From: Paenibacillus soyae
GTDB taxonomy: Bacteria; Bacillota; Bacilli; Paenibacillales; Paenibacillaceae
DNA length: 64,000 bases
Direction of reading: 5' to 3'
Assembly: GCF_024623455.1 (NCBI RefSeq)
Contig: NZ_JANIPJ010000030.1
Location: 1-64,000, forward strand
Of the stretch, positions 8,658 through 17,165 are shown one piece after another (the stretch's first letter is position 1; each line of letters opens with the position of its first letter). The translations under genes and the position numbers were made by a program. The notes under the pieces were generated by a model. It was not told the origin of the DNA. It did no database searches and saw only the letters and a list, made by a program, of their open reading frames with translations.

Positions 8658-9530
8658 TTATTTCTCCACCGCGTCCCGGATGCCGCCCTTGCGCCAAGCC
8701 ATGACTTTGCGCTCGACCAGCTTGAGCAAATACGAGAACAAGCTGTATTCGAGGCCGATCAGAATGATCGCGATGAACATATTGCTGATTTTAAAATAAT
8801 TCCGCGCGTCCACGATGATGTAACCGAGTCCCGACTTCGCCCCCATCATCTCGGAGACGATCAGCGCCGAGAACGAGAGCCCCAGGCTGACCTGCGCGCC
8901 GACAAGGAAGTTCGGAAGCGCCGACGGAAGCATCACCCTGGCGAATATTTGCCGTTCGGAGGCGCCGAGACTCATCGCGGAGCGGATTAGCGTCGACGGC
9001 ACCGACTTGAAGCCGTCCAGCGTGTATACCAGCACCGGGATGAACGTCGTCCACGCGATCAGCAGCACCTTCGGAAACTCGCCGATGCCGAACCAGATGA
9101 TGAACAAGGGCAGGAGCGCCAGCGCCGGTATCGGACCGACCAGGTTCAGCACCGGGGAGAACCAGAACTCCACCGATTTGTATTTGCTCATGATGACGCC
9201 GAGAGCCAGTGCAGCGGCGCTTCCAATGACGAATCCGAGCAGAATGCGGATCGTGCTGGAGAGGATGCTCTCAGCGATGATTCCCGTGCGGGCCAGCTCC
9301 CACGCCTCCTGCAGCAGCGCCGTCGGCGCCGGCAAGAAATTCGGGTTGAACAGCTTCACCGACTCGTTGATCCGGGAGAAAGCCTCCCAGAGGATGAAGA
9401 ACAGAATACCCGGCACGAACGTCCACTTTTGCAGCGAGAACGTTCTGCCCGCCGCTGGCTTCGGCTCCTCCGCGAGCCCGTTCCTCAGCTTGCCTGCTTT
9501 CCCCGTTAACGCCGTTTTTGCGCCATCCAT
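8658..9530 (-). CDS. ABC transporter permease (SsuC/TauC-like)
   Basis: A 290-residue inner-membrane protein of the BPD_transp_1 type with about six helices and the EAA-loop motif SAMSLGASERQIFARVMLPSALP. A cytoplasmic tail of about 40 residues precedes the first helix. The ATG at 9530 shares one base with the ATPase stop codon (TGATG) and has AAAGGTGGG upstream; a GTG at 9533 is also in frame. It forms an importer with the adjacent ATPase and lipoprotein, probably for ureides judging from the operon. Confidence 0.88.
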   Translation of the reverse strand: MDGAKTALTGKAGKLRNGLAEEPKPAAGRTFSLQKWTFVPGILFFILWEAFSRINESVKLFNPNFLPAPTALLQEAWELARTGIIAESILSSTIRILLGFVIGSAAALALGVIMSKYKSVEFWFSPVLNLVGPIPALALLPLFIIWFGIGEFPKVLLIAWTTFIPVLVYTLDGFKSVPSTLIRSAMSLGASERQIFARVMLPSALPNFLVGAQVSLGLSFSALIVSEMMGAKSGLGYIIVDARNYFKISNMFIAIILIGLEYSLFSYLLKLVERKVMAWRKGGIRDAVEK

Positions 9531-10291
9531 CACGTTCCCACCTTTGCTTCCGCGATCTCCGAATGCTCTTCATCCATCAGCACCCTCTCGATGCGGCTCA
9601 TCATGTCGCCGAAGCCCGGGGAGGACGGCGTCCGCGGATGCTTGATGCCTACCTCGAATATGTCCGCGATCGCGCCGTGCTTCATCACGACGACCCGATC
9701 CGCGAGATAGACCGCTTCGCTGATGCTGTGCGTGACGAACAGGATCGTCGGCTTGAGCTGACTGCAGATCTTCTGCAGCTCCATCCGCATCATCTCCCGC
9801 GTCAGCACGTCGAGCGCGCCGAACGGTTCATCCATAAGCAGGATATCCGGCTTACTCGCCAGCGCCCTCGCGATGCCGACGCGCTGCTTCATGCCGCCAG
9901 ACAGCTCCGCCGGATAGTGCGAAGCGTATGTCTCCAGACCGACCAGCTTCAGAAATTCCATCGCCGTCTCCTTGGCCTTCGCCTTCGGCATCTTCTGCAC
10001 TTCGGGGCCGAACGAGACATTGTCCAGCACCGTCATCCAAGGGAACAGCGCGTGCTCCTGGAATACCATGCCCCTCGCCTTGGAAGGTCCGCGAATCGCC
10101 TCTCCGTCCACCGCGATCGTCCCGGTATCCGGCAGCAGATAACCGGCGATCATGTTCAGCAGCGTCGACTTGCCGCAGCCGCTGTGGCCCAGGATGCAAA
10201 TAAATTCCCGATCCCGCACCGTCAAATCGACGTTCTTCAGAATCGTCCGCTCGCCAAAGCCTTTGCCGACGCTCCGCACTTCCAGCTTCAT
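9530..10291 (-). CDS. ABC transporter ATPase (SsuB/TauB-like)
   Basis: A 253-residue ATPase, the first gene of the ureide operon. Walker A LGHSGCGKSTLLNM, Q-loop GMVFQEHALFPWM, signature LSGGMKQRVGIARAL, Walker B DILLMDEPFGALD and the switch His in FVTHSISEAV are all intact. It powers the cognate permease at the cytoplasmic face. The ATG at 10291 follows GGAGGGAGAGCGG. The promoter region upstream carries a GlnR/TnrA-type box, so expression probably follows nitrogen supply. Confidence 0.9.
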   Translation of the reverse strand: MKLEVRSVGKGFGERTILKNVDLTVRDREFICILGHSGCGKSTLLNMIAGYLLPDTGTIAVDGEAIRGPSKARGMVFQEHALFPWMTVLDNVSFGPEVQKMPKAKAKETAMEFLKLVGLETYASHYPAELSGGMKQRVGIARALASKPDILLMDEPFGALDVLTREMMRMELQKICSQLKPTILFVTHSISEAVYLADRVVVMKHGAIADIFEVGIKHPRTPSSPGFGDMMSRIERVLMDEEHSEIAEAKVGT

Positions 10292-10316
10292 CCGCTCTCC
10301 CTCCGTCCTTCTCGGA

Positions 10317-10333
10317 TGTTAACTTCTCTGACA
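10317..10333. promoter_or_regulatory. GlnR/TnrA-type box
   Basis: TGTTAACTTCTCTGACA fits the Bacillus GlnR/TnrA consensus TGTNAN7TNACA at every fixed position. It lies 26 bp upstream of the operon's first start codon and just downstream of the proposed -10, a position that suits repression. About one such match is expected by chance in 64 kb; its position before a ureide operon is what makes it credible. Confidence 0.65.
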
Positions 10334-10352
10334 TTCGTTATTGTCTGCCTCC

Positions 10353-10380
10353 ATCATAATCGCTCTTACCTGCATTGTCA
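10353..10380 (-). promoter_or_regulatory. candidate promoter of the ureide operon
   Basis: On the minus strand TGACAA (10375-10380) and TATGAT (10353-10358) are 16 bp apart. Start of transcription would fall near 10346, placing the GlnR/TnrA-type box at about +13 to +29. Confidence 0.5.
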
Positions 10381-10602
10381 TTGTGCGGCATAGCCAAAAA
10401 AATGCGGTCGTTTTGAGCAGGATAACCAACCGATAGCATTCGCCATCTTTCCGGAGCCATTCGACGTGATAATATATAACACGGGCATCAAGTAACATAT
10501 GAGCATGCTCTGGGCTGGCTGTCGCCCCTTTTCTGGCATCTTCTTTATCCCGGAGGATCGATGCCTTACCCCATTAAGGAGCCATTCCCTTTACATGTTT
10601 CA

Positions 10603-10622
10603 TGTATTATGCATATAATACA
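10603..10622. promoter_or_regulatory. GntR (YtrA-like) operator 1
   Basis: TGTATTAT-4-ATAATACA, with perfect 8-bp arms, lies 27-46 bp before the gntR start codon and overlaps its promoter region. A near copy lies at 11049-11068, before the next gene. Confidence 0.8.
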
Positions 10623-10648
10623 CAGTAAGAAGGGGACGGTGACGTAAT

Positions 10649-11026
10649 GTGATTCACTTCAACGAGCTGACGCTAGACGGCAAGGAGCCGGTATACATGC
10701 AGATTGCCGGCTATGTCAAACGCCAGCTGCTCCTCGGACGCGTGTCCCCCGGCGACCGACTGCCTTCCCGGCGGGATATAGCGGCTCAGCTAAGCGTGAA
10801 CCCGAACACGGTTCAGAAAGCTTTTAAGCTCATGGAAGAAGAAGGATTCGTCCATACGAGCGGCAACCAAGGCAGCGTCATTCATGCGGATGCCGAGTTG
10901 ATGGCGAGAATCGAAGAAGAGCTGACCCGCGGCCTCGTCCTTTCGTTCATTTCGTCCGCGAAGGAAATTAACTTGTCGTTCAAGAAGGTCATCGATCTGG
11001 TGAGCGAGCATTGGGAGCAGCCTTAG
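10649..11026 (+). CDS. GntR-family regulator, YtrA subfamily
   Basis: A 125-residue repressor-type protein. Residues 10-75 form a GntR winged helix (PVYMQIAGYVKRQLLLG, PSRRDIAAQLSVNPNTVQKA), and the short C-terminus (about 50 residues) is the two-helix dimerisation module of the YtrA subfamily, with no ligand domain. The start is GTG at 10649; the overlapping ATG at 10647 runs into a stop at once. It heads a four-gene cluster with an ABC exporter, as ytrA does in B. subtilis, where the system responds to cell-wall antibiotics. Two matching inverted repeats (10603 and 11049) indicate autoregulation and control of the exporter. Confidence 0.88.
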   Translation: MIHFNELTLDGKEPVYMQIAGYVKRQLLLGRVSPGDRLPSRRDIAAQLSVNPNTVQKAFKLMEEEGFVHTSGNQGSVIHADAELMARIEEELTRGLVLSFISSAKEINLSFKKVIDLVSEHWEQP

Positions 11027-11048
11027 CTGCGTTTTTATTTGACCACCA

Positions 11049-11068
11049 TGTATTAGTCATATAATACA
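11049..11068. promoter_or_regulatory. GntR (YtrA-like) operator 2
   Basis: TGTATTAG-4-ATAATACA, 7 of 8 arm positions paired, lies in the 76-bp gap between gntR and the exporter permease. It repeats operator 1 with two base changes, which suggests a second regulated promoter here. Confidence 0.75.
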
Positions 11069-11102
11069 TTCACTTGATTATGAACGATTGGGAGGATTGC
11101 GA

Positions 11103-11870
11103 ATGAGGAGTTTTTATCGCCTGCTAAACTACGAGCTCGGAACGATACTGCGGGGCGTCCTGCTGCTATCGCTCGGCACCGTCATCTCCCCGCTGATGTT
11201 TTTGTCGATCCATATGAATCGCGACTTCGCGAGATACCAGCGCTACGAGACGATCTTGGAGGAGTCCGGCTGCATGATCGTGTTCCTTGTTTATTTGGCG
11301 GCCATGCTGGGGTTGTTCTTGAAATCGTTCTATTCCCACTATTCGGGAAGCAAAAGCATCTATACGCTTCTCGCGCTGCCCGTCCGCAGAGAGGCCATCT
11401 ACTTCGGGAAGCTGCTGACGCTCGTCATCGCCTTGCTGATGCTGTGGGCGGCACTCTCGCTCAGCGTCTGGATCGGCTTCGGGATGGTGGATGGCAAGAT
11501 TCAGAACGCGACGAACGGGCTCGTCGTTCCCCATAACGGGATGTTCCTCGCCGTTATCCGCTCGAGCTTCCTGAGCATAGCGTTTCCCTTGAACGCGCAG
11601 GCGCTTCTATCCACGCTAAGTATTGGAACCGCGCTTGCGACCGGCATTTGTTACGGAGCGGTCTGCGAGCGAAGCCGGCGGTATTGGGGCTTCGCCGTGC
11701 TGGCCGGTGCCGCCTATGCGGTCATCCGCGCGCTGGCTTACCGAATGAACTTGCCCGCTTCCGCTTTCGACGAATTCAGCTTGCAAGCGAACAGCATCAT
11801 TCTGCTGTTATTCTCGGCATGGTTCGCGTGGCATGGGATACGGCTCGTCAAACGCGGCGCCATCGGTTAG
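11103..11870 (+). CDS. ABC-2-type exporter membrane subunit
   Basis: A 255-residue integral membrane protein with about six hydrophobic helices. Typical marks of ABC-2 exporters are the interfacial segment YSHYSGSKSIYTLLALPVRREAIYFGKLL followed by paired helices. The ATG at 11103 sits 7 bases after GGGAGG. It is the second gene of the gntR cluster and presumably pairs with the ATPase at 13220. The substrate is unknown; the cluster type suggests peptide antibiotics or envelope stress. Confidence 0.8.
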   Translation: MRSFYRLLNYELGTILRGVLLLSLGTVISPLMFLSIHMNRDFARYQRYETILEESGCMIVFLVYLAAMLGLFLKSFYSHYSGSKSIYTLLALPVRREAIYFGKLLTLVIALLMLWAALSLSVWIGFGMVDGKIQNATNGLVVPHNGMFLAVIRSSFLSIAFPLNAQALLSTLSIGTALATGICYGAVCERSRRYWGFAVLAGAAYAVIRALAYRMNLPASAFDEFSLQANSIILLLFSAWFAWHGIRLVKRGAIG

Positions 11871-11893
11871 GAGAAAGGAGAGAACACAAGCCC

Positions 11894-13201
11894 ATGCGCA
11901 ATTTCAGAAAACACGCCGCCCCATTGCTCGCCCTGCTTAGCTCCGCGATTCTGGTCATGACGCTCTTCGCCATGAACGGCGCCCGAAACAACGGTCTGGT
12001 CGAGCTCGCCGACCTGCAAGGCGAGCGCTCCGCGCTTGACGGCATCGCGGTCGAAGGCATGGTACGCGACGGATACCACGAGATGCAGTTCCGATTGGAA
12101 GACAGCCGCTTGATGAAGCAAACCACGGTGTACGATGAGCCGCGCTATCTGAACACTTACTATGCACCCGGCATGCCGCTGCCCGTCGGAGATCGCTTCT
12201 ACGAGATTTATCCGTCCTTCTCGTCGGATACGGATTACGAGATCCAGTATTACGACAATATGAACGGCATTCGAGGCGACTTCGGCGGAATGGCGCTGGT
12301 CGATACCTCGCTTGTCTATCACGGGACCGGAGACGGCTACACCTATACGAACTATCAGGAGAAAGGACTTGCTTTCATCGGGGACCGCGTCTTCTATGCG
12401 CCTCCAACAACCAGGGACTATACGGGGACAAGCGGGATTTACGAAATCGTACGCTTCTCCGAACGAAGCACGATGCAAGGAGCGGATCGGGAGGAACCCG
12501 AGTCGAGACTGATTGCGAAGCTCGACCTGGAAGGGAACTCGCGGAAGGAGCTGAAAGGCCTTGAGATTCTTGGACTGGAGGCCGTGGACGGCAAGCTGGC
12601 GCTTATTGCGCTCGTAGACGGACGAATCGCCGTCAGGAGCTATAACCCGGATAGCGGCGAGATGCTCGGCGAGGCTGCTCTCGACGCTTTCGTGAACACC
12701 ACGCCGGGTCAAGGCAAGCAGCCGGAGGCCGAGACGTTTCAGGAAAACTACGAAGCGTTTGCCGACGACGATACGGGCATCCTCACCCTCAAGCTTACGA
12801 GCACGAAGTCGACAACGGAGGATACCCCTCTCCGAATTTTCAGCTTGTCCTTCCGGGACGGAGTCACTCCCGTATATGAACAGGCGCTTTCCCAGCCCGC
12901 GTGGAAGGCAGAGCCCAGCGGCGAGTACAGCGGGTTCAGCTTCCGGGGCGGTAAGCTGTATGCCATCTTGACGCTGCGCTCGCAGCCGCCGGACATGACC
13001 ATCCTCTATGATGACTTGAAGATGCGCTCCATTCTCATCGAAGCGTATGAAGCCGGACAATTGATTTATCGCGGAGAGCTCAAGACCGACGTGAACGACG
13101 ATGTCGTCCAGGAGCAGCACTTGACGAATCCGTCCCAGTTCCAATACGAGCCGTACCGCTACCGTCAAGTCGGGGAATTACACATTGTATCATCGGAGTA
13201 G
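11894..13201 (+). CDS. membrane-anchored extracellular protein of the gntR-ABC operon
   Basis: A 435-residue protein with one N-terminal helix (about residues 9-27) and a large outside domain that looks beta-rich (repeated strand patterns such as GLAFIGDRVFYAP, DGKLALIALVDGRIAVRSY), possibly a propeller. No known enzyme motif is seen. The ATG at 11894 lies 23 bp after the permease stop with AAAGGAG somewhat far upstream. Its place between the permease and the ATPase suggests an accessory or sensing subunit of the exporter. I do not recognise a named family. Confidence 0.75.
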   Translation: MRNFRKHAAPLLALLSSAILVMTLFAMNGARNNGLVELADLQGERSALDGIAVEGMVRDGYHEMQFRLEDSRLMKQTTVYDEPRYLNTYYAPGMPLPVGDRFYEIYPSFSSDTDYEIQYYDNMNGIRGDFGGMALVDTSLVYHGTGDGYTYTNYQEKGLAFIGDRVFYAPPTTRDYTGTSGIYEIVRFSERSTMQGADREEPESRLIAKLDLEGNSRKELKGLEILGLEAVDGKLALIALVDGRIAVRSYNPDSGEMLGEAALDAFVNTTPGQGKQPEAETFQENYEAFADDDTGILTLKLTSTKSTTEDTPLRIFSLSFRDGVTPVYEQALSQPAWKAEPSGEYSGFSFRGGKLYAILTLRSQPPDMTILYDDLKMRSILIEAYEAGQLIYRGELKTDVNDDVVQEQHLTNPSQFQYEPYRYRQVGELHIVSSE

Positions 13202-13219
13202 AAGGAGGTTGGCCAAGCG

Positions 13220-13933
13220 ATGCTAGAGCTGGAAGGTTTGTTCAAATCGTACAATAACGCCTCTCTATCCATAGAGAGCTTAACCGTACAGACGGGCGCG
13301 ATCGTCGGCTTGCTAGGCGCGAACGGCGCCGGCAAAACAACCCTGCTCAAAACCATCATGGGTTTGACGGAGCTGGAGCAGGGCACGGTATCGTGGAACG
13401 GCAGGCCGATCCGCGAGCAATACGCGGAGACCGCCTTCATGACGGAAGAGGGCAGCATCCCCGCCGACATGAGCGCTGCCGATTTCACCGGCTTTCTCGC
13501 GGATTTCTACCCCCGGTTCGACCGCGTCCGCTATCGGCAGCTTCTCGACTTCTTCGAGCTGGACGACCGCATCAAGTTCCGCAAGCTTTCCCGGGGCCAG
13601 CGCTCCAAGCTGGAAATATGCGCAGGCTTCTCCAAAGGCGCGAAGCTCATCCTCATGGATGAACCGTTCCAAGGCAAAGACGTATTCGCAAGACGCGACT
13701 TCCTGAAGCTGATGGTGACGAGCCTGAAGGAGGATGAAACCTTCCTCATCGCGACGCATCTTGTCGACGAGATCGAGCATGTCATCGACCGGGCTGTCGT
13801 CATGCACGGAGGCCGTATTCGAGCCGACCTCACGATGGACGAACTGCATGATCGCGGGATGACGCTGGAGGAACTGCTCGCCGAAGCATCCGGCTACGAC
13901 GGGGAGCGGTATCGGCGATTCATCCAGAGCTAG
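13220..13933 (+). CDS. ABC exporter ATPase
   Basis: A 237-residue ATPase. Walker A is LGANGAGKTTLLKTI. The signature is KLSRGQRSKLEIC, with Arg in place of the first Gly of LSGGQ, a change common in the Ytr/Bcr-type exporters. Walker B is KLILMDEPFQGKD and the switch is IATHLVDEIE. The ATG at 13220 follows AAGGAGG. It ends the cluster led by the GntR regulator and should energise the membrane protein at 11103. No clear terminator follows. Confidence 0.88.
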   Translation: MLELEGLFKSYNNASLSIESLTVQTGAIVGLLGANGAGKTTLLKTIMGLTELEQGTVSWNGRPIREQYAETAFMTEEGSIPADMSAADFTGFLADFYPRFDRVRYRQLLDFFELDDRIKFRKLSRGQRSKLEICAGFSKGAKLILMDEPFQGKDVFARRDFLKLMVTSLKEDETFLIATHLVDEIEHVIDRAVVMHGGRIRADLTMDELHDRGMTLEELLAEASGYDGERYRRFIQS

Positions 13934-14072
13934 CCATGAGGCATAACGGCGGCAGTGCTTTGACTTTGCTTTTGGTCCAAGATCCGCCTGCTACTTGTCA
14001 CGTTTGGCCATACTCCCCGATAAGCGACCGCCTCAGCGCTGCATGAATTCGAAGATCCCTTAGTGAGCTTCT

Positions 14073-14819
14073 TCACCTTTTCACCCGTCCGCTCCGCAAA
14101 GGATAACTGTAATCCGGCCTGCCGTTCCGGTCCGCCTGAGCGGCGGCAAGCTCATAATCATACGGAACCTGAATATGCTCGATCCGCCACGATCCCCCCG
14201 TTCGAGCAGCGACAACATACTTGGCATGAGGAGTCTTGGATTCCATCGCATGATAGAAAGGCTCGTCTTCTTCGTAAGCCGGCAGTCCGACGCTTCCCGC
14301 GTTCACGATCAGCTTGCCGTTCGGAAGCCAGACGGATTTCTGCACATGCGTATGCCCGCAAAATACGATGGATTGCGAAATGTCGGCGAGGTCGGCCATG
14401 AGGGTATCCGGATTTTTTTCGTTGACGCCGCCCGGCCCGACTTCTTCAAGCAAATAGGTTTCGTCCGAAGCCGGCGCGCCGTGACAGAAGAGAAGATCTT
14501 CATAGGCCCAAGTCTGTCGGAACGATCGGAGCCATCCCTCGATCTCGCCCGTCAACAACGGTTTCACGGAGCGAAACGTCGGAGATTCCGAACGATCTTC
14601 GAGCAAATACCTATCGCAGTTGCCGCGGATATGGACGACGTCCTCTCTCGCCATCAATAGCTCGGCTGTCCGAATCGGCTCAATGGGTCCGAACAAGGTA
14701 TCCCCCAAATTGACGATCCGACCGACGCCCCGGGCATCGATGTCGCGCAGCACGGCCTCCAGCGCATAGGAGTTGCTGTGAATATCGGATATAACGGCGA
14801 TCAAATTGGGGGAGTCCAT
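14073..14819 (-). CDS. calcineurin-like metallophosphoesterase
   Basis: A 248-residue protein with the full dinuclear metal set of the YfcE/MJ0936 group: ISDIHSN (near the N-terminus), LGDTLFGP, RGNCDRY, LFCHGAP, and FCGHTHVQ. It should hydrolyse phosphomonoesters or cyclic phosphodiesters in the cytoplasm; the natural substrate is unknown. The ATG at 14819 has AAGGTG upstream. The longer ATG at 14858 has no ribosome site. It appears to be a single gene, with no terminator I can define in the 140 bp that separate it from the convergent ABC cluster. Confidence 0.85.
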   Translation of the reverse strand: MDSPNLIAVISDIHSNSYALEAVLRDIDARGVGRIVNLGDTLFGPIEPIRTAELLMAREDVVHIRGNCDRYLLEDRSESPTFRSVKPLLTGEIEGWLRSFRQTWAYEDLLFCHGAPASDETYLLEEVGPGGVNEKNPDTLMADLADISQSIVFCGHTHVQKSVWLPNGKLIVNAGSVGLPAYEEDEPFYHAMESKTPHAKYVVAARTGGSWRIEHIQVPYDYELAAAQADRNGRPDYSYPLRSGRVKR

Positions 14820-14977
14820 GTGCCATACACCTTCTTTCCGGGGTTTCGTCCACTCCATGTCCGAAATACGATTTCGCCGCCCCAGCTTCGCAACCTTCCT
14901 CTCCTAACTCGCGTCTTTCGATTGAAAGCAACTTTAACGTCCGCGAGTCCGTTACTCCACAGAAAGGCGGTGTCCCC

Positions 14978-15388
14978 ATGAGGAAAGGTTTAGCTATTAC
15001 CGTTACGGCGAGCTTGCTCCTGCTGCTTGCAACTAAATCTTTATATGTAGAAGAGCTGGAACTGTATTCGATCATGGTCTCAGCATTTCTGACTTCTTGG
15101 ATAGTCAATAAAAATCGAGGCAGCATTCTCGTCTTTCTAGGCAGCTCGGTGCTCATCGGATTTATAATGTGCGGGGTGTTAGGAATGATTGATCTCACCG
15201 TTGACCATTTTCTCTACTTCCAGCCGAGGGCAGACGAAGACGGCATGCCGTTGACATTACCGATGAAATGGCAAGAGTTCGGCGACGACTTGTTCGCGGC
15301 AAGCACGATCTCGGCAGTGACCGTGACGACACTCTCCGCAATGACAATGTTGATTTCCCGATTTCGAAAAAACGTGAAGCGAACTTAA
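14978..15388 (+). CDS. small membrane protein of unknown function
   Basis: A 136-residue protein with four hydrophobic segments (about 5-20, 29-47, 48-68, 103-125) and a basic tail RFRKNVKRT. The ATG at 14978 is preceded by AAAGGCGGTG. Codon use matches its neighbours. I recognise no family. It is convergent with the NUDIX gene, with only 9 bp between their ends. Confidence 0.65.
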   Translation: MRKGLAITVTASLLLLLATKSLYVEELELYSIMVSAFLTSWIVNKNRGSILVFLGSSVLIGFIMCGVLGMIDLTVDHFLYFQPRADEDGMPLTLPMKWQEFGDDLFAASTISAVTVTTLSAMTMLISRFRKNVKRT

Positions 15389-15397
15389 GCCCGGTTC

Positions 15398-15844
15398 TTA
15401 TTCATTGTAGGTCTTGATCGTCTGCTTCCCCTGGAACGTATAGGGGATGGGCTCCGCTTCGATCAGCCGCCGGATGCCGCCTCTGTAATAAGGCATTCGC
15501 AGGTCCGCCTCATCGAGCTCGACCCACTGCACTTCCGCGATCTCGTGCGGGCGGCTGATGAAAATTTCTCCGTCGCCCGCCGCCTTTGCCCGGAACGTGG
15601 CGAAGACGACATGCTCTCCCCGATCCTCAAAGAAACATTCGTTCACCGCGCAAATGCCGAGAAGCTCCACCTCGATGCCCGCTTCTTCCTTCGCCTCTCG
15701 CACGGCCGCCGCCTCCCAGGCTTCGCCGACTTCGACCGCGCCGCCGGGCAGCGACCAGCTGAACGTATGAATGTTGCGGACCATCAGCACCTTCGTCTGC
15801 TCTTCGTTCGTTAGCAGCGCATAAGCGACATCGACTCTATACAT
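15398..15844 (-). CDS. NUDIX hydrolase
   Basis: A 148-residue NUDIX protein. The box GGAVEVGEAWEAAAVREAKEEAGIEV, at about residues 36-61, has the required Gly, Arg, Glu-Glu and Gly positions, so it should cleave a nucleoside diphosphate linked to another group. The start ATG at 15844 follows GGGGGAG at 7 bases; an in-frame ATG at 15883 lacks a site. The start codon lies inside one arm of a perfect 11-bp inverted repeat (15843-15853 and 15890-15900), which could form an mRNA hairpin over the start. The substrate cannot be told from sequence. Confidence 0.85.
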   Translation of the reverse strand: MYRVDVAYALLTNEEQTKVLMVRNIHTFSWSLPGGAVEVGEAWEAAAVREAKEEAGIEVELLGICAVNECFFEDRGEHVVFATFRAKAAGDGEIFISRPHEIAEVQWVELDEADLRMPYYRGGIRRLIEAEPIPYTFQGKQTIKTYNE

Positions 15845-15900
15845 GTTGACACTCCCCCTACTCCGCCTCATGTGAATCCTCACGACGTAAGTGTCAACAT
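15843..15900 (-). promoter_or_regulatory. long-range inverted repeat at the NUDIX start
   Basis: atgttgacact (15843-15853) and agtgtcaacat (15890-15900) are perfect 11-bp complements separated by 36 bp. The inner arm covers the NUDIX start codon; the outer arm holds a TTGACA on the minus strand that could be its -35. Confidence 0.6.
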
Positions 15901-15977
15901 TCTACCATAGGATGCGACGATATGGAGAGCTTTAAAGTCTGCCGCATCACCGAACGCAACACATCCCGGCATCCGCC

Positions 15978-16529
15978 TCAAGCGGGCAAATGCGGAATCA
16001 CGATCCCGCCGTAAGCGAAGGCCCCGACGATGACGATGGCGGGATGCACCTTGCGCAGCTGCATCAGCCAGAACGCGACTGCCGCGATGATCAGCGACTG
16101 GAGCCAGCCGATCGATTCAATGGCACTCTCCCCCATCTGCCAAGTAAGCACGAGCATCATGATCGCGATGACCGGCTGGACGAGCAGCGTCATGCCTTTG
16201 ACGATAGGCGACTGCCGATGCTTCTGAAGAATGTTCAGCAGGATGATCAGTGCCACGGCTGATGGAACAACCGTTGCGGCAAGCGCGACAAGCGAGCCGA
16301 ACCAGCCGCCGACGTCATAACCGACGAACGCAGCGATCTTGGTCGCGATCGGGCCAGGCAGGGCGTTGCCGAGCGCAAGTATATTGGAGAACTCCTCGGG
16401 CGTTGCCCAAGCGTGGTTCGTTACGATTTCCCTGTACATTAGAGGGATCGAAGCCGGCCCTCCGCCGTAGCCCAGCACGTTCGCGATGAAGAAGCCGATG
16501 AGCAGCCACAGCCATTCCATCCATTCCAT
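15978..16529 (-). CDS. ywrA: chromate transporter half-protein (CHR family)
   Basis: A 183-residue protein with about five or six helices and the CHR signature FFIANVLGYGGGPASIPLMYRE near the N-terminus and ALGNALPGPIATKIAAFVGY after it. It is half the size of fused ChrA proteins. In B. subtilis the adjacent ywrB-ywrA pair encodes two half-size CHR proteins that work together. It follows its partner by 3 bp and lies downstream of an Lrp-type gene, the same order as ywrCBA. The physiological anion is not established; chromate or sulfate-like anions are usual for the family. Confidence 0.88.
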   Translation of the reverse strand: MEWMEWLWLLIGFFIANVLGYGGGPASIPLMYREIVTNHAWATPEEFSNILALGNALPGPIATKIAAFVGYDVGGWFGSLVALAATVVPSAVALIILLNILQKHRQSPIVKGMTLLVQPVIAIMMLVLTWQMGESAIESIGWLQSLIIAAVAFWLMQLRKVHPAIVIVGAFAYGGIVIPHLPA

Positions 16530-16532
16530 GCG

Positions 16533-17162
16533 CTATCCCTCCTCCCGCGAGAGCTTCTCGTCCTGTTCGCGCTGCCGCCGGCCTTCCCGCCTCTTCTTCC
16601 AAGCTGAGGAGGCCCTTATATGAAAGGCCCCGTACGCCAGAAAAATAACGATGACGATAGCCGGATGCAACTGCACGAGCTGAAGCAGACCGAACGCTAG
16701 CGCAAAAAAGCCGATGCCCAAATACAAGCCGAGACCTTTTACCGCTTTTTCGCCGAATTCGTACGCCATGACGCCAAGCATGACCGCAATGACCGGAATA
16801 ACCGCGCCGATCATGCCTTGCACGATCGCGGAGCCGCTCAGCCACTGGACCGCCGACAGCAGCGCGATCATCGCGATTCCCGAAGGCACGATATGCGCGA
16901 GCACGGACACCGCCGCCCCGAGCGCGCCTTTCTTGCGATAACCGAGATACGCGGCCATCTTGGTCGCGATCGGTCCCGGCAGCGCGTTGGCCAGCGCCAA
17001 TATTTCGCCGAATTCCTCGTCGCCCAGCCACTTATAATGGGTTACCGCCTCATACCGGATTAGCGGAATAACGGATGGGCCGCCGCCGTAGCCCAGCACC
17101 CCCGTCTTCATCATCGCCCACGACAGCTGAAGATACGCGTTGCCCGTCTTCGCCTCACTCAT
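16533..17162 (-). CDS. ywrB: chromate transporter half-protein (CHR family)
   Basis: A 209-residue partner of the preceding entry. CHR motifs: MMKTGVLGYGGGPSVIPLIRYEAV and LANALPGPIATKMAAYLGYRKKG. The C-terminus is a charged tail (KKRREGRRQREQDEKLSREEG), not a helix. It begins 3 bp after the stop of the Lrp-type gene ywrC, so all three are probably one transcript. Confidence 0.88.
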   Translation of the reverse strand: MSEAKTGNAYLQLSWAMMKTGVLGYGGGPSVIPLIRYEAVTHYKWLGDEEFGEILALANALPGPIATKMAAYLGYRKKGALGAAVSVLAHIVPSGIAMIALLSAVQWLSGSAIVQGMIGAVIPVIAVMLGVMAYEFGEKAVKGLGLYLGIGFFALAFGLLQLVQLHPAIVIVIFLAYGAFHIRASSAWKKRREGRRQREQDEKLSREEG

Positions 17163-17165
17163 CGT

